From assembly GCF_004353845.1 (NCBI RefSeq), contig NZ_CP037864.1, positions 3,534,001-3,598,000 on the forward strand: 64,000 nucleotides of DNA. The letters run 5' to 3'. The stretch is from Citrobacter arsenatis. Its GTDB lineage: Bacteria > Pseudomonadota > Gammaproteobacteria > Enterobacterales > Enterobacteriaceae. Of the stretch, positions 16,679-25,850 are shown one piece after another. The position numbers and the translations under genes are program-made. The notes under the pieces were generated by a model, which saw only the letters and a program-made list of their open reading frames with translations, made no database searches and was not told the origin of the DNA. The first letter of the stretch is position 1. Every line of letters starts with the position of its first letter.

Positions 16679-17977
16679 CTATCCTTCCATCTGTAATAAA
16701 GTACGTAACCCTGCCGCTTTATTGTCTATTTCTTGCCATTCCTGCTCAGGATCTGAACCGCGTACGATCCCTGCCCCGGCATACAGGCGCACCACGTTTG
16801 CGCTAATTTTCGCCGAACGTAATGACACGCAAAACTCGCTTTGGCGCAGAGACAGATAACCCGCAGAACCGGCATACCACTCGCGCTCAAAAGGTTCATT
16901 ATGTTGGATAAATTCACGCGCCAGCTCACGCGGAATGCCAGCGACAGCGGCCGTGGGTTGAAGCTGCATCAGGCAAAGCGTATCGTCGGCCTGATTAAGT
17001 TCCGTCCAGATACAGCGGCGCAGGTGCTGCACTTTACGCAGTCTGAGCACCTGCGGCGGCAGCACGTCAAGCGTTTGCGTACAGCCCTGCAGGCGCTGGC
17101 AAATATCTTCAACCACCAGCATATTCTCGCGCTGGTTTTTATCATCTTTCATTAGCCATTCACCCAACTGCCAGGCGCGATGATCATCAGGGTGGTTAGC
17201 AACGGTTCCGGCCAGCGCCTCGGTGCGCAGCGCCGCATCACGCCGTCGATACAGACGTTCAGGAGAAGAGCCAAGAAAAGCGGAGTCGGCAGAGAATGCC
17301 ATAAAAAAATGGTAACAGTTCAGGTTTAAGCGGCGGCTGGAAGCCATTACGGCTGCAGCATTAACCGACTGAGAAAACTGTAAGTCGGTCGCCCGCGCCA
17401 GCACAACTTTGTCGAGTTCTTCCCCAGCGATAGTTTGCGTGGCGAGTTTTATCAGATTTGTCCAGCCTGCTTTATCCGGCCAGTTCTGTTCTCCCGTCAA
17501 ACTCAGACGCAATGCGGGTAGCGGCTTAACGTTGGCAAGCGATGAGATAAACGCCATCGCCTGTGCGGCATCTTCACGCAGCGACACGTCGCTATAGAGA
17601 TGTAAGCGTAAGCTCGCCGCCCCGGCGCAACGTCGCCACTCCAGCCGTGGCAATAACAAATTGCCGCGCTGTGGCTCAAAGGCATTCAGGCCCCAAATAC
17701 GCAGGTCGGGATGATTATCATACTGGCGTAAAAACTGCTGGGCTGATTCCAGCGAGGAAAATGCGGCGACTGCGCCAAGCACGGCGGCCTCTTCGTCGCC
17801 ATTACGCTGTTGCCAGTAAAACTGGGGCCAGACGGGTTGACTGGCCAGCCATCCTAAAGCATCAAACGCATCATTCAGTGGGAAAGGTATATCGTAAATA
17901 CGAATTCCAGGTGCTGCCGGTATCTCTTGCGACAAATGGCGCATCAGACTTTCCAGCGCAGTAGTGATTGAATGCAC
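16679..17977 (-). CDS. menF: Isochorismate synthase MenF
   Basis: 432 residues, chorismate-binding family. It diverts chorismate to isochorismate for menaquinone. K190 (ELDKVVLARA) and E240 (LGSSPERLYRR) are at the positions known to act in acid/base catalysis in E. coli MenF, and the C-terminal YAGAGIVRGSDPEQEW motif that binds Mg is intact. It is the first gene of the men cluster. Confidence 0.96.
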   Translation of the reverse strand: MHSITTALESLMRHLSQEIPAAPGIRIYDIPFPLNDAFDALGWLASQPVWPQFYWQQRNGDEEAAVLGAVAAFSSLESAQQFLRQYDNHPDLRIWGLNAFEPQRGNLLLPRLEWRRCAGAASLRLHLYSDVSLREDAAQAMAFISSLANVKPLPALRLSLTGEQNWPDKAGWTNLIKLATQTIAGEELDKVVLARATDLQFSQSVNAAAVMASSRRLNLNCYHFFMAFSADSAFLGSSPERLYRRRDAALRTEALAGTVANHPDDHRAWQLGEWLMKDDKNQRENMLVVEDICQRLQGCTQTLDVLPPQVLRLRKVQHLRRCIWTELNQADDTLCLMQLQPTAAVAGIPRELAREFIQHNEPFEREWYAGSAGYLSLRQSEFCVSLRSAKISANVVRLYAGAGIVRGSDPEQEWQEIDNKAAGLRTLLQMEG

Positions 17978-18005
17978 GCGGACCTCTCCCTGTTAAAAAC
18001 CTCAC

Positions 18006-18041
18006 ATTATACGGGGTACTGAGCAGAAAAAGCAGTACCCC
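18006..18041 (-). promoter_or_regulatory. menF promoter -10 with a hairpin behind it
   Basis: On the minus strand TATAAT (18011 to 18006) lies about 28 bases before the menF start; the -35 is weak. Just upstream, GGGGTACTG (18013-18021) pairs perfectly with CAGTACCCC (18033-18041). This hairpin could end elaB transcription or shape the menF promoter. Confidence 0.45.
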
Positions 18042-18081
18042 CAGTTAGGGAGTACGTACAAATGCGCTGATGAAATGGAAT

Positions 18082-18387
18082 TTATCGCCGTGCTAACAAT
18101 AATCCCATCACTAAACCGACCGTGGCACCTACGCCGATCCCGCGCCAGGGTTTTTCGTGCACATAGTCATCGGCCCGGCAAACGGCTTTTTTCGCGCGAA
18201 AATAGTAGCTGTCAGAGGCGTGGCTGACGCGATTTCTCACCTCTTCTAACGCCCGCTCTGCTCGCGCTTTTAACTCAAGATATTTTTGATCGGCTGGATC
18301 GCCGGAAGACCGCAGCACCTCCTCCAGCGTTTCACTCAATAATTCCAGATCGTCATCGATACGTGATTCATAAGAATGAAAAGACAT
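18082..18387 (-). CDS. elaB: Tail-anchored inner-membrane ribosome-associated protein ElaB
   Basis: 101 residues. The N-terminal two-thirds is charged and helical (DUF883/YqjD-like). The C-terminus is a single glycine-rich membrane anchor ending GLVMGLLLARR. E. coli ElaB, like YqjD, binds ribosomes through its N-terminus in stationary phase and is linked to stress tolerance. The AGGGAGAAT ribosome-binding region lies directly before the ATG at 18387. It is monocistronic between menF and elaA. Confidence 0.95.
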   Translation of the reverse strand: MSFHSYESRIDDDLELLSETLEEVLRSSGDPADQKYLELKARAERALEEVRNRVSHASDSYYFRAKKAVCRADDYVHEKPWRGIGVGATVGLVMGLLLARR

Positions 18388-18450
18388 TTTATTCTCCCTT
18401 TCTATTGACGTACCCGCTAACTATAGACAATCAGACGTATTTGCGCCTTT

Positions 18451-18912
18451 TTATACCTGATGCGCTTCCCGCGCCATGCCAATGTGTGGAATACCATCTT
18501 CGTCATAGATATCCGTCACCGGAACAAAGCCAAAACGCGCATAGAACGATTGCAGATGCGCCTGCGCCCCCAGATACAGCGCCTTGTGCGGCCAGTGCTG
18601 GCTACAGGATGCCAGCGTTTGAGTCATCAGTTGTTGCCCCAGTTTTTCACCGCGCAGCGCTTCGCTTACTATCACCCGCCCAATGACCACCGGCTCCAGC
18701 TCATCATCGCTTTTCAGAATCCTCGCATACGCTACCAGCTCATCGTTATGCCAGCCCAGAATGTGTCGATTTTCCCCAACCAGGTCATCACCATCCACAT
18801 CCTGATACGGGCACTGTTGTTCAACAACAAACACCGCACAGCGAAGCTGAAGAATGGCGTACAGCTGCTGGGTATTCAGTTTTGCATGGTGGAGATCTTG
18901 CCAGTGAATCAT
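18451..18912 (-). CDS. elaA: GNAT-family acyltransferase ElaA
   Basis: 153 residues from ATG 18912, matching E. coli ElaA (MI-WQDLHH). A longer frame from 19032 would overlap rbn and is rejected. GNAT fold with the acyl-CoA pyrophosphate-binding segment in VIVSEALRGEKLGQQLM. Substrate unknown. It is divergent from rbn, with 67 bases between the starts. Confidence 0.93.
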   Translation of the reverse strand: MIHWQDLHHAKLNTQQLYAILQLRCAVFVVEQQCPYQDVDGDDLVGENRHILGWHNDELVAYARILKSDDELEPVVIGRVIVSEALRGEKLGQQLMTQTLASCSQHWPHKALYLGAQAHLQSFYARFGFVPVTDIYDEDGIPHIGMAREAHQV

Positions 18913-18979
18913 TGTCTGCCCCTTTGTTGTGATAACCTGAACACCCTGCCTTATTGATGGCGAAAAGTGTAACGCGAAG

Positions 18980-19897
18980 ATGGAATTACTATTTTTAGGC
19001 ACGTCTGCGGGAGTCCCCACGCGCTCACGCAATGTAACGGCAATTTTACTGAATCTGCAACACCCGACTCAGGCGGGGCTGTGGCTGTTCGATTGTGGTG
19101 AAGGAACGCAGCATCAGCTGCTGACCACGCCATTTAACCCGGGAAAACTCGATCGTATTTTTATCAGTCATCTGCACGGCGATCACCTGTTTGGTTTACC
19201 GGGGCTGCTGTGCAGCCGCTCGATGGCCGGCAACGTCCAGCCGCTGACGCTATACGGGCCGAAGGGGTTGCGAGAGTTTACCGAAACCGCTTTGCGTTTG
19301 AGCGGCTCCAGGACCGATTATCCGCTGGATATTGTAGAAATCACCGCAGGTGAGATTGTCGATGACGGCCTGCGTAAAGTAACGGCGTATCCGCTGGAGC
19401 ATCCTCTTGAGTGCTACGGTTTTCGTGTTGAAGAGCATGACAAACCCGGTGCGCTTGACGCTAATGCGCTGAAGGTGGCAGGTGTAAAAGCGGGCCCGTG
19501 GTTCCAGGATTTGAAAGCCGGAAGAACCATCGTGCTGGAAGATGGACGTGCGATTAACGGCGCCGATTTTCTCGCCCCGGCCACCAGGGGAAAATCTGTG
19601 GCAATTTTCGGCGACACAGGACCCTGCGCATCCGCCATTGAACTGGCACGAGGTGTGGATGTGATGGTACATGAAACCACACTGGATGCCTCAATGGAGG
19701 AAAAAGCCAACAGCCGCGGGCACAGCTCGACCCGACAAGCCGCAAAGCTGGCGCTGGAGGCCGGAGTGGGACGCCTGATCATGACCCACGTTAGCTCACG
19801 TTACGATGAAAAAGGCTGTCAGCGATTACTCGAAGAGTGCAAAGCAATATTTCCAGACACGGAACTGGCTCACGATTTCGCCATTTTCACCGTTTAA
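18980..19897 (+). CDS. rbn: Ribonuclease BN / tRNase Z
   Basis: 305 residues with a metallo-beta-lactamase fold. The zinc motif HLHGDH is at 64-69, with a downstream GDTGPC motif, and the C-terminal MTHVSSRY histidine completes the ligand set. It trims tRNA 3' ends as endo/exonuclease, and E. coli Rbn (ElaC) is the reference. The ATG at 18980 follows a spaced GAAG element. The last codons overlap the -35 side of the cheV promoter described below. Confidence 0.96.
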   Translation: MELLFLGTSAGVPTRSRNVTAILLNLQHPTQAGLWLFDCGEGTQHQLLTTPFNPGKLDRIFISHLHGDHLFGLPGLLCSRSMAGNVQPLTLYGPKGLREFTETALRLSGSRTDYPLDIVEITAGEIVDDGLRKVTAYPLEHPLECYGFRVEEHDKPGALDANALKVAGVKAGPWFQDLKAGRTIVLEDGRAINGADFLAPATRGKSVAIFGDTGPCASAIELARGVDVMVHETTLDASMEEKANSRGHSSTRQAAKLALEAGVGRLIMTHVSSRYDEKGCQRLLEECKAIFPDTELAHDFAIFTV

Positions 19898-19900
19898 TGC

Positions 19901-19927
19901 TCCATTTTTCCGCCTCAGTGCCGATAA
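19901..19927 (+). promoter_or_regulatory. Sigma-28 (FliA) promoter of cheV
   Basis: TCCATTTT, 11 bases, then GCCGATAA at 19920-19927. The -10 is a perfect match to the flagellar class-3 consensus and the -35 matches five of eight (TAAAGTTT). Transcription would start about 35 bases before the cheV ATG. This makes cheV a member of the flagellar regulon. Confidence 0.8.
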
Positions 19928-19961
19928 CAGTGGAAAGGCTGGCTTTCACACTGAGGACAGG

Positions 19962-20966
19962 ATGAACAATTTCCAGAAAGATATTGATGACAGGACAAAC
20001 CTAACCCTGTCTAACCGTTTTGAACTGCTGCTGTTTCGCCTCGGCAAATCTGTTGAGGAGCAGAAATCTGAGCTGTTTGGCATCAACGTATTCAAACTGC
20101 GTGAAATCGTACCGATGCCAACCTTTACGCGTCCGGCAGGTATGAAGGCCCCGTTACTGGGTATGGTTAACATTCGCGATCAGGTGATCCCGGTGATTGA
20201 CCTGCCCGCCGTCGCGGGCTGTAAACCAGAAACCGGACTTAACATCCTGCTGATAACGGAATATGCCCGCAGCGTCCAGGCGTTCGCGGTGGAGTCAGTG
20301 GAAAATATTATGCGCCTGGACTGGCAACAGGTGCATACCGCAGAGAAAGCCGTCAATGGTCGCTACATTACCAGTATCGCCTGTCTGGACGACAACAAAG
20401 AGACTAACAATCTGGCGCTGGTGCTTGATGTTGAGCAAATCCTGTACGATATCGTACCTTCCAACCACGACCTGCGCGCAACAGACCTGAAAACCAATAA
20501 ATTTAACATCACGCCGGGTGCGGTGGCGATTGTGGCAGATGATTCCAAAGTGGCCCGTGCGATGCTGGAAAAAGGACTTAACGCCATGGAGATCCCACAC
20601 CTGATGCATGTGACAGGTCAGGATGCGTGGGAAAAAATTCAGCAGTTATCTGCAGAAGCGGAAGCAGAAGGGAAACCAATCAGCGAGAAGATTGCCCTGG
20701 TACTCACCGATCTGGAAATGCCGGAGATGGACGGTTTTACGCTTACCCGTAAGATAAAAACCGACGAGCGCCTGAAGAAGATCCCGGTCGTTATCCACTC
20801 TTCGCTTTCCGGTAGCGCCAACGAAGATCACGTTCGCCGGGTTAAAGCGGATGGTTACGTGGCTAAATTCGAAGTCAATGAGCTTTCTTCTGTCATTCAG
20901 GAAGTGATGGATCGCAGCGCAAGCGGCATCAGCGGCCCGCTGGTGAGCAGGCAGCTTCCGGCCTGA
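19962..20966 (+). CDS. cheV: Chemotaxis coupling protein CheV
   Basis: 334 residues from ATG 19962 (GAGGACAGG just before it); an in-frame ATG at 19806 is inside rbn. The N-terminal CheW-like domain (about 15-170) includes FKLREIVPMP and the GMVNIRDQVIPVIDL core. The C-terminal receiver domain (about 185-310) has D193/D194, phospho-acceptor D250 in LTDLEMPEMDGF, the HSSLSG switch Ser and AKF lysine. CheV couples chemoreceptors to CheA and tunes adaptation. Salmonella has cheV at this same place; E. coli K-12 lacks it. The sigma-28 promoter supports co-expression with flagella. Confidence 0.95.
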   Translation: MNNFQKDIDDRTNLTLSNRFELLLFRLGKSVEEQKSELFGINVFKLREIVPMPTFTRPAGMKAPLLGMVNIRDQVIPVIDLPAVAGCKPETGLNILLITEYARSVQAFAVESVENIMRLDWQQVHTAEKAVNGRYITSIACLDDNKETNNLALVLDVEQILYDIVPSNHDLRATDLKTNKFNITPGAVAIVADDSKVARAMLEKGLNAMEIPHLMHVTGQDAWEKIQQLSAEAEAEGKPISEKIALVLTDLEMPEMDGFTLTRKIKTDERLKKIPVVIHSSLSGSANEDHVRRVKADGYVAKFEVNELSSVIQEVMDRSASGISGPLVSRQLPA

Positions 20967-20979
20967 CGCCCCAGCAATA

Positions 20980-21020
20980 CTGCCCTTTACTCAATGGCCT
21001 TCGAGTAAGGGGCAGTTTAG
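20980..21020 (+). terminator. cheV terminator
   Basis: CTGCCCTTTACTC (20980-20992) pairs with GAGTAAGGGGCAG (21003-21015), with one G-U pair and a ten-base loop, followed by TTTAGT. It ends the cheV unit before the next gene. Confidence 0.7.
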
Positions 21021-21101
21021 TCGCAAAAATATTCTCGTCATAATGCCCTCCCTCCTTTTAACTATCATTAAAAACTGCCGCCTTTAGATATCAGTCGTTG
21101 A

Positions 21102-22598
21102 GTGAAAAATAGCATTCAACAAATACCCTATATGATTAGATATCTCCAGGCAGGTAGTGACGTGGATAAGCAACATTTTATTAAAGAGCTCCAAAAACAC
21201 GCAAAGTCTCTGGCCAAATACAAACTCAATTTAGACATTGATAATATAAAAAATACGTTAATTGCAGGCCAGCAACATATAGAGGATAACGAACAATCGG
21301 TTACCTTGATTGACAACCTCATACCACTTACCACAAAAGATATCACTGCAGAAGATGTCGATTTTATTCTCCCAATTATTTCAAGCTATTGGATGACGCT
21401 TCTGCACGCCACGCAATATAAAATTTTCTTTTATGGTAGCAGTAGCCATTACTTTAGTTTCCGGAAGATCATAGCAGATCGTTTTCAATCACAGCTTATA
21501 CATCTGGACACCACTGCTGACGTCGAGCTCTGTATTCAGACTATCAACCATCCTGCTGCAAACAATGAAACTAAAATCCTCATCTATGATGATGAAGGAA
21601 GTCATATTTTAAGAAGAAAATTTGACTGCATGAAAGTTTTTTCATTTATCTACTATAGCGCACTACGTGTTTCGTGTGGGGTTAATAAAAAATATGCTAT
21701 GTACCTGGAACATGAATATAAAAAACATAACACACTTAGCATGGATAATATTGTTACGGGGTCATCTTATGCCTGGTGGTGCGTACCAACGCAATTAACT
21801 ACCTGTACATCCAATATGTCCGTCAAAAGTGGTGATACTACATTTGCCCTGGCAATCACTGAACATATGACTCAATACAGTAAATTAAAAAATCATATTC
21901 ACATAACGAGCTTCTTCGATTTACATCATGAGCTGGCGAGAAGTAAAAGCCCCTTTAATACTGGCGTATTTGATGAACTTAAGTTTTTCGCCAAAAAGAA
22001 CAATATCCCATACATTCAATTTGATGAAGAAGTCTTTACAAGTAATTACGATGAAATATATCAACCTGCGTCTCTTCACAGTAGCTTAGAAAAAAACCTG
22101 CTAAACATAATTATATCTGAAGAAAAACTAACAAAAACTATCGCGGATGTTGTTGAACAAAAATATTTCAGTTTTGATTTTCACAAACTAATCAACGAGC
22201 AAAAGAATATAACTTCACTATGTGAAGAGGAGATGGATAAACTCAGTATTCAACGAGGCATCAATCACTCCAAACTTTTTCGTTACAAAGAATCACTGAG
22301 ATCAAACGCTCATAATATTGAGAAAATGATCGATAATGCTGATATAAAAAACTACGCCATGTACATAGTATTTCCACCTCAACCGCGGAAATATAGAGAG
22401 AATATTGATAAAGAAATGCTCGATGAGGCTTTTGCATTTTATCAAAAGATCACACCACATAAGAAAAACCTGATGCTCATCGACATGAGTTGTGACCCGG
22501 ACTTTACTTGTCACGACTTTCAGGATGGTGATCATTTAAACTTCAATGGTGCGATTAAATTTGTCGAGAAGCTCAAGGCCTATGGCATAACAATTTAG
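21102..22598 (+). CDS. Orphan protein with SGNH-hydrolase-like motifs
   Basis: 498 residues from a GTG at 21102; ATG 21132 (residue 11) is an equally possible start, and neither has a strong ribosome-binding site. I do not recognise the protein. Residues 216-224 read DNIVTGSSY, a GxS block like the nucleophile block of SGNH/GDSL hydrolases, and residues 475-480 read DGDHLN, like their D-x-x-H block near the C-terminus. The order and the final FNGAIKF helix fit that superfamily, but a long helical insert (about 245-420) and an N-terminal region (1-105) are unexplained. There is no signal peptide or clear membrane helix. The gene is far richer in A+T than its neighbours, which suggests transfer. 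It lies between cheV and nuoN. Confidence 0.8.
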   Translation: MKNSIQQIPYMIRYLQAGSDVDKQHFIKELQKHAKSLAKYKLNLDIDNIKNTLIAGQQHIEDNEQSVTLIDNLIPLTTKDITAEDVDFILPIISSYWMTLLHATQYKIFFYGSSSHYFSFRKIIADRFQSQLIHLDTTADVELCIQTINHPAANNETKILIYDDEGSHILRRKFDCMKVFSFIYYSALRVSCGVNKKYAMYLEHEYKKHNTLSMDNIVTGSSYAWWCVPTQLTTCTSNMSVKSGDTTFALAITEHMTQYSKLKNHIHITSFFDLHHELARSKSPFNTGVFDELKFFAKKNNIPYIQFDEEVFTSNYDEIYQPASLHSSLEKNLLNIIISEEKLTKTIADVVEQKYFSFDFHKLINEQKNITSLCEEEMDKLSIQRGINHSKLFRYKESLRSNAHNIEKMIDNADIKNYAMYIVFPPQPRKYRENIDKEMLDEAFAFYQKITPHKKNLMLIDMSCDPDFTCHDFQDGDHLNFNGAIKFVEKLKAYGITI

Positions 22599-22609
22599 AC
22601 AGGTAAAAA

Positions 22610-22640
22610 AAAGAGTCTGGACATTGCCCAGACTCTTTAT
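22610..22640. terminator. Bidirectional terminator between the orphan gene and nuoN
   Basis: AAAGAGTCTGG (22610-22620) pairs perfectly with CCAGACTCTTT (22628-22638), with a seven-base loop and A/T runs on both sides. It serves the plus-strand orphan gene and the end of the minus-strand nuo operon. Confidence 0.85.
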
Positions 22641-22658
22641 CGATCACAGCCTGATGTA

Positions 22659-24116
22659 TTACATCAGCGGAGTCGCTAACTGCACGATGCTGATCAGCGG
22701 TTGCGGGTAGATACCCAGCACCAGTACCAGCAGAGCAGAAATCAGCACCACGATACCGCCCGCACTGTACTGCCAGTTGGACGGCGCATCGCGGTTCAAC
22801 TGCTGCGGTGCGCTCAGGTACAGGCTAACGGCAACGCGCAGGTAGTAGTACAAACCAATCGCGGAACCCACCACCACGGCGGCAACCAGCCACCACAGGT
22901 TAGCCTGCACACCGACGGCCAGCACGTAGAACTTACCGATAAAGCCCAGCGTCATCGGGATACCCGCCAGAGACAGCATCATTACCGTCATCACTGCCGC
23001 GAGAATCGGACGATGCCAGAACAGACCACGGTAGGAGAACAGAGAGTCGGCATCCGGACCGCGGTACGGGCTTGACATCAGGCTGACCACACCGAACGCG
23101 CCGAGGCTGCTAAACAGATAACCGGCCAGATACACGCCAACCGCTTCCATTGACATCTCACCGCTCTGCAGGGCGATCAGCGCCACCAGCAGATAACCGA
23201 GGTGAGAGATGGAAGAGTAACCAAGCAGACGCTTGATGTTGGTCTGGCTCAGCGCCATCAGGTTACCGAAGATAATGGAAGCAAAGGCAATCACGCCCAG
23301 CACGATACGTACCGCTTCACTATCCCCTACCGGTGCGTACAGGAACAGACGCATTACCACGCCGAAGATAGCGATTTTGCTCGCCGTCGCCAGGAAGGTG
23401 GAAACCGGAGCCGGAGCACCCTGGTATACGTCTGGTGTCCACAGGTGGAACGGAACCAGCGAAAGTTTAAAGCCGAGGCCAACAATCATCAGACCGAAGC
23501 CCGCCAGCAGCAGCGGTTCGTGCAGCATGCCGTCACCGAGGCTCTTACCGAGAGCGACAAACGACAAGTTGCCAGACTGCGCGTACACCAGCGCCATACC
23601 GAACAGCAGGAAGGAAGACGCTGCGGCAGACAGAATGGTGTATTTGATACTGGCTTCCAGCGAACGTTTCTGACGGAACGCATAGCCAACCAGACCAAAC
23701 AGCGGCAGAGAGATAAGCTCAATACCGAGGAACAGCGCCGCCAGATGGTTAGCGTTAGCCAGCAGAATACCGCCGAGCGCGGCGATCAGCACCAGCAGGT
23801 AGAACTCTTCCCGGTTGTCGTCGTAGCCTTCCAGCCACGGGTAAGCAAAGGTACAGGTGGCAAGACTAGCCAGCAGCACCAGCCCGGTGTAGAGCATAGC
23901 GAAACCGTCAACCCGCATCAGCGGGGTGACGTCCATGGCGCCCGCCTGGCCAACAAACCAGAGCGAAACCAGCGCGGCGTTAAGCCCAATGACCGACAGT
24001 GTGGCATTGAGGAAGTGATTGCGTCGCCACGCAATGGAGAGCATCACAACCACCACCGTCAAGCCGACGATCAGCAGCGGTAGCAGCGCAATCAGGTGTT
24101 GTGGAGTTATTGTCAT
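22659..24116 (-). CDS. nuoN: NADH dehydrogenase I subunit N
   Basis: 485 residues, about 14 membrane helices. An antiporter-like subunit of the complex I membrane arm and one of the proton-translocating channels. The proton-path signature AALFLGIELISLPLF has the conserved Glu. The lysine-bearing helices follow (SIKYTILSAAASSFLLFG, then GFKLSLVPFHLWTPDVYQGAP). It is the last gene of nuoA-N, ending just before a strong terminator. Confidence 0.97.
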   Translation of the reverse strand: MTITPQHLIALLPLLIVGLTVVVVMLSIAWRRNHFLNATLSVIGLNAALVSLWFVGQAGAMDVTPLMRVDGFAMLYTGLVLLASLATCTFAYPWLEGYDDNREEFYLLVLIAALGGILLANANHLAALFLGIELISLPLFGLVGYAFRQKRSLEASIKYTILSAAASSFLLFGMALVYAQSGNLSFVALGKSLGDGMLHEPLLLAGFGLMIVGLGFKLSLVPFHLWTPDVYQGAPAPVSTFLATASKIAIFGVVMRLFLYAPVGDSEAVRIVLGVIAFASIIFGNLMALSQTNIKRLLGYSSISHLGYLLVALIALQSGEMSMEAVGVYLAGYLFSSLGAFGVVSLMSSPYRGPDADSLFSYRGLFWHRPILAAVMTVMMLSLAGIPMTLGFIGKFYVLAVGVQANLWWLVAAVVVGSAIGLYYYLRVAVSLYLSAPQQLNRDAPSNWQYSAGGIVVLISALLVLVLGIYPQPLISIVQLATPLM

Positions 24117-24122
24117 GGCGAT

Positions 24123-25652
24123 TTACGGCCTTGTAGTAGTAACGGAATTAACAAACCACTGCTGGATGTTGCTCATCGCAGAATGCGAGGTATCCAGAAT
24201 CGGCTGCGGATAGAAGCCAAGCAGTACCAGAAGCACGACCAGCAACAGGATGATAAACAGCTCACGCAGCGACATCCCTGGCAGTTCAACACTGGCAATC
24301 TGGCTCTTCGCCTTACCAAAGTAAGCGCGATGCAGCATCGCCAGCGAGTAAACAGAGGCAAACACCAGACCAAAGGTCGAGATCACGGTAATAACCGGAA
24401 CCACCTGGTAGCTGCCGAACAGAATCATAAATTCGCCAACGAAGTTACCTGTACCCGGCATACCCAGCGTACACACTGCGAAGAACATCGACAGCGCAGG
24501 CAACCATTTCATTTTGCCCCACAGGCCGCCCATCATGCGCATATCACGCGTGTGCAGACGTTCGTACAGCTGACCACACAGGATGAACAGACCGGCTGCA
24601 GACAGACCGTGCGCGATCATCTGAATAACCGCACCCTGGTACGCCAGCTGGCTGCCGGTGTAGATAGCAATCAGGACGAAGCCCATGTGCGATACGGAGG
24701 TGTAGGCAATCAGACGTTTGATGTCGTACTGATTAAAGGCCATCCACGCGCCGTAGAAGATACCGATTACGCCAAGCCACATGGCGATAGGTGCAAACTC
24801 CGCCGACGCGTTCGGGAACAGCGGCAGGGAGAAGCGCAGCAGACCGTAGGCCGCTGTTTTCAGCAAGATCCCCGCCAGGTCAACGGAACCTGCGGTCGGT
24901 GCCTGGGAGTGCGCATCCGGCAACCAGCCGTGCAACGGAACCACCGGCATTTTCACCGCGAAGGCGATGAAGAAGCCCAGCATCAGCAGGTATTCCACAC
25001 CATGGGACATCGGGGTATTCAGCAGCTCTTCATAGTTGAAGGTCCACACGCCGGTCGCTTTATAGTGCACAAACACCAGCGCCAGAATGGCAATCAACAT
25101 CACCAGACCACTCGCCTGGGTATAAATGAAGAACTTGGTCGCCGCCGTGATACGCGTTTTACCATCAGAGGCTTTATGCCCCCACAGCGCGATCAGGAAG
25201 TACATCGGCACCAGCATCATTTCCCAGAAGAAGAAGAACAGGAACATGTCGATGGCAAGGAATACGCCGATTACGCCGCCTAAGATCCACATCAGGTTCA
25301 GGTGGAAGAAGCCCTGGTATTTTTCGATTTCATTCCAGGAGCAAAGTACCGCCAGAACACCGAGCAGACCGGTCAGCACCACCATCAGCAACGACAAACC
25401 GTCGATGGCTAAATGAATAGAGATGCCAAAGCGCGGGATCCACGGCAGGACAAACTCAGACTGCCACTGCGGAATGCCAGCGGATTGCGTCAACGAATAG
25501 CCACCCTGCAACCACAGTTGCAGGCCAAGCGCCAGCGTCAGTCCCATGGTAATCAGCGCGATCCAACGCGGCACCTTCACGCCAAAGCGTTCGGTCTGCC
25601 AGCACAGAAAGCCACCGATAAAGGGAATTAATATCAACCAGGGTAATAACAT
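24123..25652 (-). CDS. nuoM: NADH dehydrogenase I subunit M
   Basis: 509 residues, same length as E. coli. Antiporter-like membrane-arm subunit with 14 helices. FFFFWEMMLVPMYFLIALWG holds the conserved Glu near E144, and VKMPVVPLHGWLPDAHSQAPT holds the broken-helix lysine region. It pumps protons in series with NuoL and NuoN. It is six bases from nuoN. Upstream, the nuoL-nuoM gap is filled by repeats (see those entries). Confidence 0.97.
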   Translation of the reverse strand: MLLPWLILIPFIGGFLCWQTERFGVKVPRWIALITMGLTLALGLQLWLQGGYSLTQSAGIPQWQSEFVLPWIPRFGISIHLAIDGLSLLMVVLTGLLGVLAVLCSWNEIEKYQGFFHLNLMWILGGVIGVFLAIDMFLFFFFWEMMLVPMYFLIALWGHKASDGKTRITAATKFFIYTQASGLVMLIAILALVFVHYKATGVWTFNYEELLNTPMSHGVEYLLMLGFFIAFAVKMPVVPLHGWLPDAHSQAPTAGSVDLAGILLKTAAYGLLRFSLPLFPNASAEFAPIAMWLGVIGIFYGAWMAFNQYDIKRLIAYTSVSHMGFVLIAIYTGSQLAYQGAVIQMIAHGLSAAGLFILCGQLYERLHTRDMRMMGGLWGKMKWLPALSMFFAVCTLGMPGTGNFVGEFMILFGSYQVVPVITVISTFGLVFASVYSLAMLHRAYFGKAKSQIASVELPGMSLRELFIILLLVVLLVLLGFYPQPILDTSHSAMSNIQQWFVNSVTTTRP

Positions 25653-25689
25653 AGCTAAGTATGTCCCTTATATTTACTCCTGCTCAGGC

Positions 25690-25815
25690 TATCTCACTCG
25701 TCAGCCCAAATCCCGGCAGTGCTCGCAATCCTCACGTACTTCAGTACGCTCCGGTTGCTCTGCGCTGGCGGTATTCGGTCTGACTTCGCCGATGACGCCT
25801 GTACTTCAGGAACAG
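25690..25815. repeat. Imperfect palindromic repeat in the nuoL-nuoM gap
   Basis: About 100 bases fold on themselves around GTACTTCAGTAC (near 25737-25748). The left arm GTCAGCCCAAATCCCGGCAG resembles the reverse complement of the right arm, with several mismatches. It looks like a non-coding miniature element of the ERIC type but does not share the ERIC core. Its boundaries are approximate. Confidence 0.55.
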
Positions 25816-25850
25816 ATTTTCAACGAATTCTAAAAATTATTTCTGGGTTT

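Noticed and set aside
19806..19961. Longer N-terminus for CheV
   Set aside because: It lies inside rbn and upstream of the sigma-28 start; CheV proteins begin near MNNFQK.
24096..25283. A 395-codon open frame antisense to nuoM, and a similar one antisense to nuoN
   Set aside because: Low-complexity Gln/Arg/His-rich translation, typical of reverse-complemented membrane protein genes.
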